Positions 7,228 to 15,203 are shown, counted from the stretch's first letter. The stretch: DNA of 17,316 nucleotides from CAZFUY01 sp964522445 (GCA_964522445.1 CAZFUY010000067.1:1-17316); one strand, 5' to 3'. Notes: generated by a model not told the origin, from the sequence alone. Numbers and translations: made by a program.

Positions 7228-9516
7228 TTAGTCTGTTTCCTTAGCAGCATCAATTTTCATAAGTAGAGGGGGCAATAATAAAAAATCAAGAATGAGTGCA
7301 ACCACTATAATTATGCTGGTCATTAATCCCATGCTTGCATTTAATTCAAATGTGGATAAAGAAAGTATCATAAATCCAGCCACTAAAACTAGAGATGTCA
7401 CCCAGAGTGCAACGCCTACATTTTTAAATGCATAACGAACAGCGTCATGGCTATTTAAATTATTTTCTTTTCTTGCTCGAATATATTTGCTAATAAAATG
7501 TACCGTATCATCAACAACAACTCCCAGAGTCATTGCAGTAACTATAGATAGAGCCAGCCCAACTTCACCCACAACAAGCCCCCAAATACCAAATGCAACA
7601 CCGGCAGGGAACAGGTTTGGAATGAGACTAATCATTCCATATTTAAATGAGCCTAATGCAAAGATGAGTACCAGTGAAATTAAAAATAGAGCAACGGTTG
7701 TGCCTGTTAACATGCTGGTAATATTACGTTTGCCGATATGTGCAAACATAATAGAAGGGCTGGCTCCATCAGTAACTAAATCAGGCGTGTTTTGTTTTAA
7801 CCAGTTTTTGGCACGTTTTTCCAGTTCAAGGATTTGATTTGATGAAATAGTTTTAAGCGTTACATTAACTTTTGTCGTTTGCTTGGCAACGTCAATCTGG
7901 TTATTTAAGTCCAGCCCATAAGGCAGGGACATTTCATATAACAATAAGTATTGTGCGGCAAGCTGACGATTTTCTGGTAATGCATAATATTTATTATCAT
8001 CGCCATGCATGTTTTTATTTAGGCGTTTAAATGTATCTGTAATGGTGCTGATATGAAGTGTTTCTGGTTGTTGTTTATACCAGTTGCTGAATGTTTCTAC
8101 CTGCTTTAAGAATTCGGGTTTGCTTACGCCTTCTGCTTCGCCGCTGTCTAATGAATAGGCTATAGTATAAGTACCTGTTAAATGCTCTGTGGCATAGTCT
8201 GTATCACGGCGGAATTCAACAGACTCATCAAAATAATTAACAAATATATCATTCAACTGATTTTTAGGAATCATTGCAATAAGAATCAGTACAGCAGTGC
8301 TTAATCCATAAAGTAATGTTTTTCGATTATTAACAACAAAATCACCTAACTTGGTCATTATGCCTGTGCCTGCAACAAAGTGTTTTGCTTTGATAGGTAA
8401 TATAGACATGATGGCGGGTAAGAACGTAATGGTTAGAATAAATGCAGCAATAACACCAAAGGTAGCAATATTACCCAGATCTCTGAATGGAGGTGCATCA
8501 CTTGAATTTAAACTTAAGAATCCTAAAGCCGTTGTTAATGTTGTAACAAATATAGGCATAAAATTAACGCGCATACTTTCTGCGATAGCATCGTTTTTAG
8601 ACATGCCTTTATGAATCTCCTGCAGCATGGTAACTAATAAATGCACTGCTCCTGCTATTGCTATAGTTAAAATAATTGTGGGGGCTGATGCTGAGGGTGG
8701 GGTTAAAAACATGCCTAACCAGCCGGCTGTTCCCATGGCCGTCATAATTGAAAATGCGACCAGAATAACGGTGGCGGCTGTACCACTGAAGCCTCGAAGT
8801 AATAATAATAATACGACAATGATAACGCCAAAAGACAAGGGTACTAATGTCATTCCATCTTTTATGCTGGCTTCAGTAAATGCATTATTCATCATCACCA
8901 TGCCGGTTAATCTGATTTCAATATTGGGGTATTTAGCCAGCATATCTGCTTTTATTTTGCGTGCAGAAATAACAACTTTTGGAACTTCTTTTGTTTCATC
9001 AATGCCGGGAAGCTGAATGGTGACATTAACGCCTGTGTATTCTGTGTTTTCTGAAACTAAACGATTAATTAATAGTGGTTCATTTAATGCGACAGATTTT
9101 GCATAGGCCAGATCATCTGCACTCATAGATTCTGGTTCGCTGACAAGATCATCAACAATTAAATCATCTTCTTCTGCGTAGGTATGCTGGAAATTGGTAA
9201 CTGAATCAACACGAATAGAATAGGGAATTTGCCATGCCTGTTCGGTTATATCTTTAATTGCTATTAATGTATCGGTTGAAAATACGGTTTTGTTTTTGGG
9301 TGTAATAACAAAAAGGACGTTATCATCCTTGGTGTAGGTGTTTTGCATATTATCAAATGCATTAAGCTGGGGATTATCTTTGCTGAAAAAGATTCTGTAA
9401 TCACTTTTAAATGCAAGATTTTGTGCGCCACTGGCGATAATCATAACGCCGATAAATGACATTAAAACAATTAAGTAACGCCATTTTAAAATCCACTTTG
9501 TATATCCTGGCAGCAT
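7228..9516 (-). CDS. RND superfamily exporter, MMPL/COG1033 type
   Basis: The 762-residue inner-membrane protein has the two-fold RND layout: TM1 (about 13-32), a periplasmic loop (33-220), a five-helix bundle (about 222-375), TM7 (about 400-416), a second loop (417-600) and a final bundle (about 604-755). In the C-terminal half GVVVDDTVHF (665-674) carries the acidic pair D669/D670 expected to relay protons. The matching N-terminal site reads IAGAVHLL (287-294), with G289 where an Asp would be expected. It is shorter than the HAE1 drug pumps and has no membrane-fusion or TolC partner nearby. The partners are the LolA-like and barrel genes immediately downstream, so it probably moves lipids or other hydrophobic molecules. 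An AAGG sequence lies at normal spacing before the ATG. Function is inferred from family and context. Confidence 0.9.
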   Translation of the reverse strand: MLPGYTKWILKWRYLIVLMSFIGVMIIASGAQNLAFKSDYRIFFSKDNPQLNAFDNMQNTYTKDDNVLFVITPKNKTVFSTDTLIAIKDITEQAWQIPYSIRVDSVTNFQHTYAEEDDLIVDDLVSEPESMSADDLAYAKSVALNEPLLINRLVSENTEYTGVNVTIQLPGIDETKEVPKVVISARKIKADMLAKYPNIEIRLTGMVMMNNAFTEASIKDGMTLVPLSFGVIIVVLLLLLRGFSGTAATVILVAFSIMTAMGTAGWLGMFLTPPSASAPTIILTIAIAGAVHLLVTMLQEIHKGMSKNDAIAESMRVNFMPIFVTTLTTALGFLSLNSSDAPPFRDLGNIATFGVIAAFILTITFLPAIMSILPIKAKHFVAGTGIMTKLGDFVVNNRKTLLYGLSTAVLILIAMIPKNQLNDIFVNYFDESVEFRRDTDYATEHLTGTYTIAYSLDSGEAEGVSKPEFLKQVETFSNWYKQQPETLHISTITDTFKRLNKNMHGDDNKYYALPENRQLAAQYLLLYEMSLPYGLDLNNQIDVAKQTTKVNVTLKTISSNQILELEKRAKNWLKQNTPDLVTDGASPSIMFAHIGKRNITSMLTGTTVALFLISLVLIFALGSFKYGMISLIPNLFPAGVAFGIWGLVVGEVGLALSIVTAMTLGVVVDDTVHFISKYIRARKENNLNSHDAVRYAFKNVGVALWVTSLVLVAGFMILSLSTFELNASMGLMTSIIIVVALILDFLLLPPLLMKIDAAKETD

Positions 9517-9556
9517 GATAGCCCTTTTTAGTCGTTCTCTATTAACTGGGTAAAGT

Positions 9557-9584
9557 AGTATGACAAGTGTCTTAATTTTGTCAA
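9557..9584 (-). promoter_or_regulatory. Sigma-70-type promoter of the RND / LolA-like / barrel operon
   Basis: On the minus strand there is a perfect -35 box TTGACA (9579-9584), a 16-base spacer and a -10 box CATACT (9557-9562, four of six). The predicted start near 9550 leaves a leader of about 33 bases, and an AAGGG ribosome-binding site precedes the ATG at 9516. It is the best promoter match in the divergent gap with truD. Confidence 0.55.
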
Positions 9585-9600
9585 ACCATGGTTAGTTGAC
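9580..9600. promoter_or_regulatory. Dyad between the exporter operon and truD, possible operator
   Basis: A perfect 10-base palindrome AACCATGGTT (9584-9593) is flanked by outer arms GTCAA (9580-9584) and TTGAC (9596-9600), slightly off-centre. The left arm overlaps the -35 box of the exporter promoter. The shape fits a dimeric regulator, but no regulator gene is adjacent and the binding protein is unknown. Confidence 0.35.
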
Positions 9601-9655
9601 CTGCAAATAACTTATACTTAATCATCTATTTTTTATGCGTAAAAGCAGGGTGTAT

Positions 9656-10675
9656 ATGGTGTATGAGTTTAATCAGTTAAGCAAGGCATATGGTGATGCG
9701 CCAGTAACAGGCGTTATTAAATCAGTAAATGCTGACTTTATGGTAGATGAAATTATGCCCATTCAACCTTCGGGGCAGGGAGAGCATCTATGGTTGCATA
9801 TAGAAAAAAATGGTTGTAATACTGACTGGCTGGCTCAACAACTGGCTAAATTGTCAGCAGTTAAATCTATGGCGGTGAGCTATGCCGGCATGAAAGATCG
9901 TCATGCCATTACGACTCAATGGTTCAGTATTCATCTGCCGGGGCTTGATGATCCTGATTTGTCGTCACTGCAAAGTGAAGACGTTAAAATTTTAAAAGCA
10001 GTACGCCATGATAAAAAACTTAAGCGTGGCGCATTGTCAGGTAATCGTTTTCAATTGTGCATCAGGGAATTATCAGGTGATTTAGATCAGCTGGAAGAAA
10101 GGCTAAAGCTGATAAAAGAACAGGGCGTTCCCAATTATTTTGGTGAACAGCGTTTTGGTTTTGGAATGAATAACTTAACTAAAGCTGAGTTGCTGTTTCA
10201 AAGAAAGTTAAAGCGTATAAAAAAACATCAGAGAGGCATGTATTTATCATCTGCTCGTTCATGGATTTTTAATCAGGTTTTATCAGAGCGAATTAAGCAG
10301 AAAAACTGGAATCAATATCTGCCGGGTGATGTTTTTATGCTACAGGGTAAGAGTGCCTGTTTTCCTGATGATGAAAGTGCAGATATTGCTGAGCGATTAT
10401 CTTCAATGCAAATTCACCCTACGGGAGTGCTTTGGGGGGAAGGTGAAAGTATGGCTTTGGCTGAGTGTCTGATAATTGAAAAAAATATTGCAGATCAAAA
10501 TAAATTATTTTGTGAAGGCCTTGAAAGTGCTCGTCTTAAACAGGAACGGCGCTCATTGAGGCTGTTAGTTGATAATTTAAACTGGTCTCTGGAAGATAAG
10601 ACTTGCCTGTATATTGATTTTTCTTTACCTGCGGGAGCTTTTGCGACAATGGTTTTGCGGGAAGTTATAAATTGA
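9656..10675 (+). CDS. truD: tRNA pseudouridine synthase D
   Basis: TruD makes pseudouridine at position 13 of tRNA-Glu. The chosen start is the ATG at 9656 (339 residues): AGGG lies 5 bases upstream and the N-terminus MVYEFNQL aligns with E. coli MIEFDNL. An in-frame ATG at 9635 would add 7 residues but has no ribosome-binding site. The catalytic aspartate is D81 in GMKDRHAITTQWF, equal to D80 in E. coli. Other family blocks are GEHLWLHIEKNGCNT, the RGALSGNRF block, NYFGEQRFG and LPAGAFAT near the end. The gene stands alone here, whereas E. coli has it beside ispF and surE. It is divergent from the exporter operon and no clear promoter of its own was found. Confidence 0.95.
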   Translation: MVYEFNQLSKAYGDAPVTGVIKSVNADFMVDEIMPIQPSGQGEHLWLHIEKNGCNTDWLAQQLAKLSAVKSMAVSYAGMKDRHAITTQWFSIHLPGLDDPDLSSLQSEDVKILKAVRHDKKLKRGALSGNRFQLCIRELSGDLDQLEERLKLIKEQGVPNYFGEQRFGFGMNNLTKAELLFQRKLKRIKKHQRGMYLSSARSWIFNQVLSERIKQKNWNQYLPGDVFMLQGKSACFPDDESADIAERLSSMQIHPTGVLWGEGESMALAECLIIEKNIADQNKLFCEGLESARLKQERRSLRLLVDNLNWSLEDKTCLYIDFSLPAGAFATMVLREVIN

Positions 10676-10682
10676 AAATTAT

Positions 10683-10710
10683 AAGCAAAGTGTGGCAAGT
10701 GTTTTTGCTT
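10683..10710 (+). terminator. Weak AT-rich hairpin after truD
   Basis: AAGCAAA (10683-10689) pairs with TTTGCTT (10704-10710) across a 14-base loop, 7 bases after the truD stop, followed by TT. The stem is short and the T-run poor, so it is only a possible terminator. Confidence 0.25.
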
Positions 10711-10727
10711 TTGAAGAATTATTTATT

Positions 10728-10802
10728 GTCTTCCCGAGTTTGTCGAGGGGGCTGGTGTTGTAAAGCATAAGATCCTTCGGATTCGCTCAGGATGACAAGA
10801 TC
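10728..10802. repeat. Pair of imperfect REP-like palindromes between convergent genes
   Basis: The first unit (about 10728-10750) has CCCGA and TCG-A-GGG arms around GTTTG. The second (10769-10802) has ATCCT (10772-10776) and AGGAT (10789-10793) arms, with CG pairs inside, and is bracketed by direct AAGATC copies (10769-10774 and 10797-10802). From memory, the second unit matches a palindrome very common across bacterial genomes (reverse strand GTCATCCTGAGCG...GGATCT), and the first resembles a decayed partner. Location between two gene 3' ends is typical for such elements. Confidence 0.65.
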
Positions 10803-10813
10803 TTTCTTTTGAT

Positions 10814-12529
10814 TTATAGCTCACTCTCCAGACGAATTAACATATCTTTATACTTCTCAGACGGGCAAGGCGGACTCCAGTAATAACCCTGTCCATAATT
10901 AATTTCAAGCTCCCTTATTTTTTCCAGTTGTTCAATTGTTTCTATGCCTTCTGCAACCAGTTGCAGATTCATTGCCTGGGCAAGTCCTGTGATGGCATTA
11001 ATAATAGCAATATCATCTGGGTCGTTTAGTATGCCGTCAGTAAATGAGCGATCAATTTTTAAAATATCAATAGGCAGTCGTTTTAAATAAGAAAGAGAGG
11101 CATAACCCGTTCCAAAGTCATCAATGGATATTTTTATACCCATATTATGTAACTGATTTAGTTTAGATTCTGCATGGTCTTCGTTGTTGAGTAATGCGCT
11201 TTCAGTGAGTTCAATTTCTATATAATTGGCATCCAGTTCAGTTTGTTGAAGCACTTCCTGAAATAATGAAACAAGATCCTGTTCTTTAAATTGACGTGCT
11301 GATACATTAATAGAAATATTATCTACGGGGAGTTCGTCTTTTTTCCATTGGCTGAAGTTCTTGCAGGCTGTTCTGATAACCCATTCACCTAGTTGTACAA
11401 TTAAACCTGTTTCTTCTGCAATGGGAATAAATTCATCAGGTGGTATCAGGCCTTTTTCTGGATGCTGCCAGCGAACCAGTGCTTCCATGCCACTTGCTTT
11501 GCCTGATGTTAATTCAATTTTTGGCTGGTAATAAACAACAAGCTCATTATTTTCGATAGCATGTCTTAAGCTGTTTTCGAGATCCAGTCGCCGTAATGCA
11601 CGTTTGCTTAAGTCAGGTGAGAAAAATTGATAAAGATTCTGGCCTCGTTCTTTTGCTCGGTAAAGAGCAATGTCTGCATTTCTTAATAATGTACCAATAT
11701 CATCTCCGTCCTGTGGGTACAGGGCGATGCCAATACTGGCTTTTATATGTATGGACTGATCTGCCAGGGTTATTGTGTGTTCCAGTAACCTGGATAGATT
11801 TTTTACTATCAGTGCAACACTCTCGGCATGCTCTATATTTTCAATAATAATGCTAAATTCATCGCCATCCGTGCGTGATAAAGTATCCGTTTCTCGCAAA
11901 TCTTTCTGCAAACGTTTGGCGACAGATTGTAATAGCATGTCTCCATTATCATGACCAAGTGTTTCATTAATAAGTTTAAAATTATCAATGTCTATCATGA
12001 TTAGCGCAACATGTGTTTTATTACGCTTTGCCCTGTATGTGGATAATTCCAGTCTATCCATTAACAGGGTGCGATTAGGTAAACCGGTGAGGTGATCATG
12101 ATATTCAAGTTTTTTAACTGTTTTACGTGCTTTTTCTGCTTCAATAAGTCGTTTAACACGATTCTTAAATACTGACCAGTTAATAGGTTTAGTTATATAG
12201 TCTGTAGCACCTGCGCTAAATGCCTGATCAATTGAAACATCATCATCCAGAGATGTGATCATTAATACAGGAGGTGACTCAGTAAGCTGGTTTCTAATAA
12301 AGCGGCAGGCATCAATGCCATTCATATCCGGCATTACAATATCAAGTATGGCCAGATCAAAATATGTTTCTTTACAGTGTTCAATAACTTCGTTGCCTGT
12401 TTTGGCCTCGGTGACGTTATAACCTTCTGAGAGTAAAATATGTTTTAGTAATAAAACAATAGAAGGGTCATCATCTGCAATGATAATTTTTGTTATTGGT
12501 GTCGCTGAGGGGTTAGAGTTTTCGTCCAT
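10814..12529 (-). CDS. Response regulator with REC, GGDEF and EAL domains (cyclic-di-GMP turnover)
   Basis: The 571-residue cytoplasmic protein has a receiver domain (about 12-130; acidic pocket D19-D21, phospho-acceptor D63, T92, K114), a GGDEF domain (about 145-302) and an EAL domain (about 315-565). The EAL set looks complete: E349 in EAL, N408, E443, D470/D471 in DDFGTGY, K491, E527 and Q547. A phosphodiesterase that breaks down cyclic-di-GMP is therefore likely. The GGDEF signature reads DGDEF (221-225), so the first glycine is lost, while D182, N188, D223, E224 and the RxxD inhibitory site (R212-D215) remain. The domain may be a weak cyclase or a GTP-binding regulator. No histidine kinase gene is in the window, so its input partner is unknown. 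Confidence 0.93.
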   Translation of the reverse strand: MDENSNPSATPITKIIIADDDPSIVLLLKHILLSEGYNVTEAKTGNEVIEHCKETYFDLAILDIVMPDMNGIDACRFIRNQLTESPPVLMITSLDDDVSIDQAFSAGATDYITKPINWSVFKNRVKRLIEAEKARKTVKKLEYHDHLTGLPNRTLLMDRLELSTYRAKRNKTHVALIMIDIDNFKLINETLGHDNGDMLLQSVAKRLQKDLRETDTLSRTDGDEFSIIIENIEHAESVALIVKNLSRLLEHTITLADQSIHIKASIGIALYPQDGDDIGTLLRNADIALYRAKERGQNLYQFFSPDLSKRALRRLDLENSLRHAIENNELVVYYQPKIELTSGKASGMEALVRWQHPEKGLIPPDEFIPIAEETGLIVQLGEWVIRTACKNFSQWKKDELPVDNISINVSARQFKEQDLVSLFQEVLQQTELDANYIEIELTESALLNNEDHAESKLNQLHNMGIKISIDDFGTGYASLSYLKRLPIDILKIDRSFTDGILNDPDDIAIINAITGLAQAMNLQLVAEGIETIEQLEKIRELEINYGQGYYWSPPCPSEKYKDMLIRLESEL

Positions 12530-12534
12530 AATAT

Positions 12535-12657
12535 TTACTTGTTAAGTATGCAGAAAGAGAAACAACTGAGGCTGCCAAAGTGTGTAGTTGCTGTCCAGTG
12601 GTGTGGCACAGAGGCTTGTTGGCTGAGTATTTGCTCTATGGGTGTTTTCCGGTTCAT
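12535..12657 (-). CDS. Possible 40-residue small ORF upstream of the REC-GGDEF-EAL gene
   Basis: The frame starts ATG at 12657 with AGGA 4 bases upstream and stops TAA at 12535, only 5 bases before the regulator's ATG. It encodes MNRKTPIEQILSQQ followed by a His/Thr/Ser/Cys-rich tail ending CILNK. I recognise no family. The start signal and the tight spacing suggest a leader peptide or coupled small gene. Codon use (CGG, CCC, CTC) is unlike the AT-rich neighbours and the composition looks random, so it may be chance. Confidence 0.25.
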   Translation of the reverse strand: MNRKTPIEQILSQQASVPHHWTATTHFGSLSCFSFCILNK

Positions 12658-12831
12658 ACTATCCTGTTTCCATCGAACCAATAATTAGTACTTAATTTAT
12701 GATAAGTGTAGCCGATAAATATCAGATTTGAGAGATAAAGATTGCTTATTTTTGAAAAAATTAAATGTGTATAGATCAGGGGAGAATTTGCTGCTATTTT
12801 CGGTAAATTATCACAAATTAGGCGTTTAGCC
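12658..12831. other. Divergent intergenic region upstream of accA
   Basis: This is the middle of the 390-base gap between the regulator gene and accA. Apart from the possible sigma-S-like element it holds AT-rich DNA in which I see no gene, riboswitch consensus or clear repeat. A cyclic-di-GMP (GEMM) riboswitch was considered and its core was not found. Confidence 0.5.
12705..12710 (-). promoter_or_regulatory. Possible sigma-S-like -10 element of the regulator gene
   Basis: The minus strand reads GCTACACTTA here, close to the extended -10 element favoured by RpoS (CTAYACTTA). The region 17 bases upstream has no good -35 box, which RpoS promoters tolerate. A start near 12698 would give a leader of about 40 bases to the small ORF and 170 to the regulator. 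Confidence 0.3.
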
Positions 12832-12860
12832 TTGGCTACTTGTTGTAGGCGCGGTATTAT
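12832..12860 (+). promoter_or_regulatory. Sigma-70-type promoter of accA-tilS
   Basis: TTGGCT (12832-12837, four of six) and TATTAT (12855-12860, five of six) are separated by exactly 17 bases. Transcription would start near 12867, about 53 bases before the accA ATG. It is the best match upstream of accA on this strand. Confidence 0.6.
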
Positions 12861-12919
12861 TCAACTTAATTACGTGAATAGCTGTAATCCCGGAATTTTA
12901 CATAAGATATATAAATGCA

Positions 12920-13879
12920 ATGAACCCCAATTTCCTTGATTTTGAACAACCAATAGCCGAGCTTGAGGCTAAGATAGAAGAATTACGTTATGTAGGCGAT
13001 GATACCGAAATTAATATCGGTGATGAAATTAGCCGTCTACAGGAAAAATGCAAGAGTTTGACGGAATCTATTTTTAACAAACTGACACCATGGCAAACAT
13101 CCAAGCTGGCCAGACATCCACAACGACCTTACTCTTTTGATTATTTTGACCGTGTTTTTACTGATTTCCAGCAACTGCATGGAGATCGTGCTTATGCCGA
13201 CGATAAGGCGATTGTTGGTGGAATGGCAAGATTAGATGGGCGACCTGTGATGATAATTGGTCATCAAAAAGGACGTGATACCAAAGAAAAAATTAAACGT
13301 AATTTTGGTATGCCAAGACCAGAAGGTTATAGAAAAGCCCTGCGTTTAATGAAAATGGCCGAGCGCTTTAAGATGCCTGTGCTTACCTTTATTGATACGC
13401 CTGGAGCCTACCCCGGCATCGGCGCAGAAGAGCGCGGCCAGTCTGAAGCGATTGCGCGAAACCTTTTTGAAATGGCTTCATTAAAAACACCTATCGTCTG
13501 TACAGTTATTGGCGAAGGTGGTTCAGGTGGCGCGCTGGCTATCGGTGTTGGTGATAAAGTAATGATGTTGAAGTACAGCACTTATTCCGTTATCTCTCCA
13601 GAAGGTTGTGCATCTATTTTATGGAAAAGTGCAGATAGGGCGAAAGATGCGGCTGAAGCACTGGGTATTACATCGGCGCGATTGAAAGAGCTTGATTTAA
13701 TTGATCATATTATTGATGAGCCGTTGGGTAGCGCCTATCGTGATGTTGATAGCACGGCGCGTAATATTAAACAGGCTTTAATTGATGCACTGGAAAATCT
13801 CGATCAAATGGGGCTTGATAAGGTTTTAGAAACGCGCTATCAACGCCTGATGAATTATGGTCAGTTCAGCGAATCTTGA
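12920..13879 (+). CDS. accA: Acetyl-CoA carboxylase carboxyltransferase subunit alpha
   Basis: AccA forms the carboxyltransferase with AccD. The complex moves a carboxyl group from biotin on AccB to acetyl-CoA to make malonyl-CoA, the first step of fatty-acid synthesis. The 319-residue protein has the same length as E. coli AccA and near-identical blocks: NFLDFEQPIAELEAKI, ARHPQRPY, IIGHQKGRDTKEKI, FIDTPGAYPGIGAEERGQSE, the oxyanion-hole region GEGGSGGALAIGVGD and SPEGCASILWKS. The start is the ATG at 12920; the ATG at 12915 opens a two-codon frame only. Its last 23 bases overlap the start of tilS. Confidence 0.98.
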   Translation: MNPNFLDFEQPIAELEAKIEELRYVGDDTEINIGDEISRLQEKCKSLTESIFNKLTPWQTSKLARHPQRPYSFDYFDRVFTDFQQLHGDRAYADDKAIVGGMARLDGRPVMIIGHQKGRDTKEKIKRNFGMPRPEGYRKALRLMKMAERFKMPVLTFIDTPGAYPGIGAEERGQSEAIARNLFEMASLKTPIVCTVIGEGGSGGALAIGVGDKVMMLKYSTYSVISPEGCASILWKSADRAKDAAEALGITSARLKELDLIDHIIDEPLGSAYRDVDSTARNIKQALIDALENLDQMGLDKVLETRYQRLMNYGQFSES

Positions 13880-15203
13880 TTCACAAAAGCTTTTTAAGTC
13901 TTTAAAAACATTCCCGGACTATTCCGAAATAAAAACCTGGTGGTTGGCCTACAGTGGTGGTGTTGACTCCCAGGTTTTATTGCATTTATTGTCTCAATTA
14001 AAATCACAATATAAATTAGATGTGCGAGCCGTGTATATTGATCATGGTTTGCAGAAAGAATCCAGACAATGGCAACAACATTGTAAAGAAAGTTGTCTTA
14101 GTTTAAATATTCCTTTTCAGTCCTTTTCTGTTTATGCGCATGCAGCAAGGGGTGAAAGCCCTGAGGCGACTGCACGCACAGCGCGTTATGCCGCTCTTTC
14201 AAAACTGATTAATAAAAATCATTGCTTATTAACGGCACAGCATCAGGATGATCAGGCAGAAACATTATTATTACAGTTGTTTCGAGGGGCGGGTTCAGCA
14301 GGGCTGGCGGCTATGCCTTTTTATGCTGAATTCTCAGCCGGCTGGCATGTTAGGCCATTATTGAATTTCTCTCAAAAGGTCATTATGGATTATGCGCAGC
14401 AACATCAGTTGCCGTGGGTTGAAGACCCCAGTAATAAGAACAATAAATATGACCGAAATTTTATTCGTAATCAAATAACGCCCCTGTTAAAACAGCGTTG
14501 GCCGTCTATTGAAAAGACAATTTCAAACTCAGCTGATTTGCAGTCAGAAAATAAAAAATTACTTGAAATATTGGCCGCTGAAGATTTATCAAAAATCGAT
14601 TTAGAAAATAATATTTTATGTATTGATGACTTAAAAAAACTGGAAGAAATTCGATTGCGTAATTTATTGCGTTACTGGATCAGAAAACAGCAGTTTGATA
14701 TTCCTTCTCGTAAGATTATGCAGCAAATTATTCAACAACTGCTTTATTCAAGTGAGGATTCCACACCGAATATTCGATGGTCAGGTGTAGAGATGCATCG
14801 CTATAAAAATAGAATTTATATTAACTCAGTTACTGATCATAATGAAAAACAGATATTTCAGTGGGATGGTGTAGAGCCATTGATTCTGGATTCAATTAAC
14901 CGGAAATTATTTATGAGGTGCTGTCAGGGTAAAGGGCTAATAAAAAATATTATAGGCAAAACTTTGAAAGTGTCTTTTAGACAAGGCGGTGAAAAAATAA
15001 AACCAGCCGGAAGAGATGGAACTCATAGTTTAAAAAAATTATTTCAGGAAGCAGAAGTGCCTCCCTGGCTAAGGCCGTGTATTCCTTTAATCTATCTGGA
15101 TGATGAATTAATTGCTGTAACGGGGCACTGGATTGCGGATGCTTATTCAGTCAGTAAAGAAGAATCAGGTTATTGGCCTGAAATAAAAGTTCTTAGTGAA
15201 TAA
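13857..15203 (+). CDS. tilS: tRNA(Ile)-lysidine synthase
   Basis: TilS attaches lysine to C34 of the CAU-anticodon tRNA-Ile using ATP, so the tRNA reads AUA and accepts isoleucine. The 448-residue protein has the PP-loop SGGVDS (33-38), the TAQHQDDQAET segment, the RPLL and DPSN..YDRNFIRN blocks of the N-terminal domain, and a C-terminal domain with the EVPPWLR motif and GHWIADAYS. The N-terminus is about 13 residues longer than E. coli TilS before the PP-loop. The ATG lies inside accA, 23 bases before the accA end, and no strong ribosome-binding site is seen, which points to translational coupling. accA and tilS are neighbours or near-neighbours in many gammaproteobacteria. Confidence 0.95.
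   Translation: MVSSANLDSQKLFKSLKTFPDYSEIKTWWLAYSGGVDSQVLLHLLSQLKSQYKLDVRAVYIDHGLQKESRQWQQHCKESCLSLNIPFQSFSVYAHAARGESPEATARTARYAALSKLINKNHCLLTAQHQDDQAETLLLQLFRGAGSAGLAAMPFYAEFSAGWHVRPLLNFSQKVIMDYAQQHQLPWVEDPSNKNNKYDRNFIRNQITPLLKQRWPSIEKTISNSADLQSENKKLLEILAAEDLSKIDLENNILCIDDLKKLEEIRLRNLLRYWIRKQQFDIPSRKIMQQIIQQLLYSSEDSTPNIRWSGVEMHRYKNRIYINSVTDHNEKQIFQWDGVEPLILDSINRKLFMRCCQGKGLIKNIIGKTLKVSFRQGGEKIKPAGRDGTHSLKKLFQEAEVPPWLRPCIPLIYLDDELIAVTGHWIADAYSVSKEESGYWPEIKVLSE

Noticed and set aside
8627..9016. 129-codon open frame on the plus strand within the RND gene
   Set aside because: It is antisense to the membrane-helix codons of the exporter, has no family features and matches the usual shadow of hydrophobic coding sequence.
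9596..9618. TTGACC and TATACT as a truD promoter
   Set aside because: The spacing is only 11 bases, too short for sigma-70 RNA polymerase.
9635..9655. Earlier truD start at the ATG at 9635
   Set aside because: No ribosome-binding site precedes it, while the ATG at 9656 has AGGG at good spacing and aligns with the E. coli start.
12530..12919. Cyclic-di-GMP (GEMM) riboswitch upstream of the regulator gene
   Set aside because: The conserved core blocks of the class (GGGCAAA and GGACGCAAAGCC) are not present on either strand.
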